The position numbers and the translations under genes were made by a program. A stretch of 7,127 nt of DNA from positions 1-7,127 of the forward strand of contig JBEDND010000208.1 in NCBI GenBank assembly GCA_041170785.1, in the 5' to 3' direction. The notes under the pieces are model-generated. The model was not told the origin of the DNA, did not search any database, and was given only the letters and a program-made list of their open reading frames with translations. The DNA comes from REEB481 sp041170785. GTDB taxonomy: Bacteria; Bacteroidota; Bacteroidia; NS11-12g; UBA955. Below, one piece after another: positions 6,602-7,127 of the stretch (its first letter is position 1; every line of letters starts with the position of its first letter).

Positions 6602-7127
6602 ATGAAAAAATGCTTTTGGCTGATCGTATCCCTGCTGTCTATGCCCTATACGAACGCTGCAATTCTTCAAAATGGGCTTCAGGCTGTACGACAGGAACAA
6701 ACACGTATTGACCTTATTGATGGCAGCGAAGACCGCACCTTGCGATTCAACAGCGCTACACTGACCAAACGGGCCCAATACCTGTATTTCGACCTCGTCG
6801 ACAGAATTGTAGCGAACATAGTTCAACAAAGTCAGGGTGCTGAACAGGAAACGTACCTAAGTATTCTTGCACAAGATCTGGCGGGCATTAACCGCACCAA
6901 TTATCAGTATCTGAGCAGTTATGAACAGTATTTCGACTTGTTAAACCAGCTCTCTCAAAATACCGGTGAGGCCAAGGAGTTAGAGTTGGTTCAAAATCGG
7001 GTGCTTACCGGACTCAAAATGATTCCGTACATCATGAACCGCAGTTGGTTTAGAAAATTTTTGAATTATGCAGCAGGGGTATATCCTTATGAAGTGCTAA
7101 GGGTGTATCAGGATTACAGCAATGAAT
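6602..7127 (+). CDS. Exported protein of unknown function (5' part; 3' end outside window)
   Basis: The frame stays open from the end of the methyltransferase gene to the right edge. From the ATG at 6602, 175 residues are visible, starting with a clear signal peptide: MKK, the hydrophobic stretch CFWLIVSLLSM, and a likely cut after Ala19 in YTNA-AIL. The product is probably periplasmic or surface-exposed. Cys4 does not sit in a lipobox, so this is not an obvious lipoprotein. The mature part is mostly helical and rich in Gln, Asn, Leu and Tyr, for example TNYQYLSSYEQYFDLLNQL and later MIPYIMNRSWFRKFLNYAAG. I recognise no family. Two upstream in-frame ATGs exist: 6554, which overlaps the methyltransferase TGA as ATGA, and 6590. 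The one at 6554 would favour translational coupling but adds 16 polar residues before the signal peptide. I chose 6602 for the compact signal peptide; the start is uncertain, the reading frame is not. Confidence 0.72.
   Translation, partial: MKKCFWLIVSLLSMPYTNAAILQNGLQAVRQEQTRIDLIDGSEDRTLRFNSATLTKRAQYLYFDLVDRIVANIVQQSQGAEQETYLSILAQDLAGINRTNYQYLSSYEQYFDLLNQLSQNTGEAKELELVQNRVLTGLKMIPYIMNRSWFRKFLNYAAGVYPYEVLRVYQDYSNE

Noticed and set aside
1..7127. Mobile element, CRISPR array, tRNA, phage or defence system
   Set aside because: No terminal inverted repeats, direct repeat arrays, transposase or integrase motifs, tRNA-like cloverleaf or abrupt composition change was seen. The genes recognised are conserved housekeeping genes.

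Overview
This window looks like a chromosomal housekeeping segment from a member of the Bacteroidota. The signs are MutS and GyrA of Bacteroidota type, start codons without Shine-Dalgarno sequences, and one good TTG-N18-TAnnTTTG promoter of the kind used by this phylum's primary sigma factor. The secreted protein at the left also has a signal peptide ending in Ala-Gln, common in this phylum. Base composition looks moderate (mid-40s % GC by eye) and even, with no island, insertion sequence, tRNA or CRISPR visible. The genus cannot be read from the sequence.

Layout: a minus-strand block runs from about 5924 down to 1 and contains mutS (mismatch recognition), gyrA (gyrase subunit A) and the start of a gene for an exported, TPR-like protein that continues past the left edge. 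gyrA and the TPR-like gene overlap by 8 bases, so their translation is probably coupled. mutS and gyrA are separated by 164 bases, enough for a separate gyrA promoter. Across a compact 105-base intergenic region, a plus-strand pair diverges from mutS: a small SPOUT/TrmH-family RNA methyltransferase, then an exported protein of unknown function that runs off the right edge. One possible start of the latter overlaps the methyltransferase stop codon (ATGA).

Function: MutS and GyrA both serve genome maintenance (mismatch recognition; negative supercoiling), and the methyltransferase modifies tRNA or rRNA. The two exported proteins at the edges are the least characterised parts. I see no convincing new multi-gene system. 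The most notable points are regulatory: a methyltransferase promoter placed so that its transcript would be leaderless or nearly so, a TTANCTTGCG sequence just upstream of both mutS and gyrA, and the joining of cytoplasmic enzymes to exported proteins by overlapping genes.
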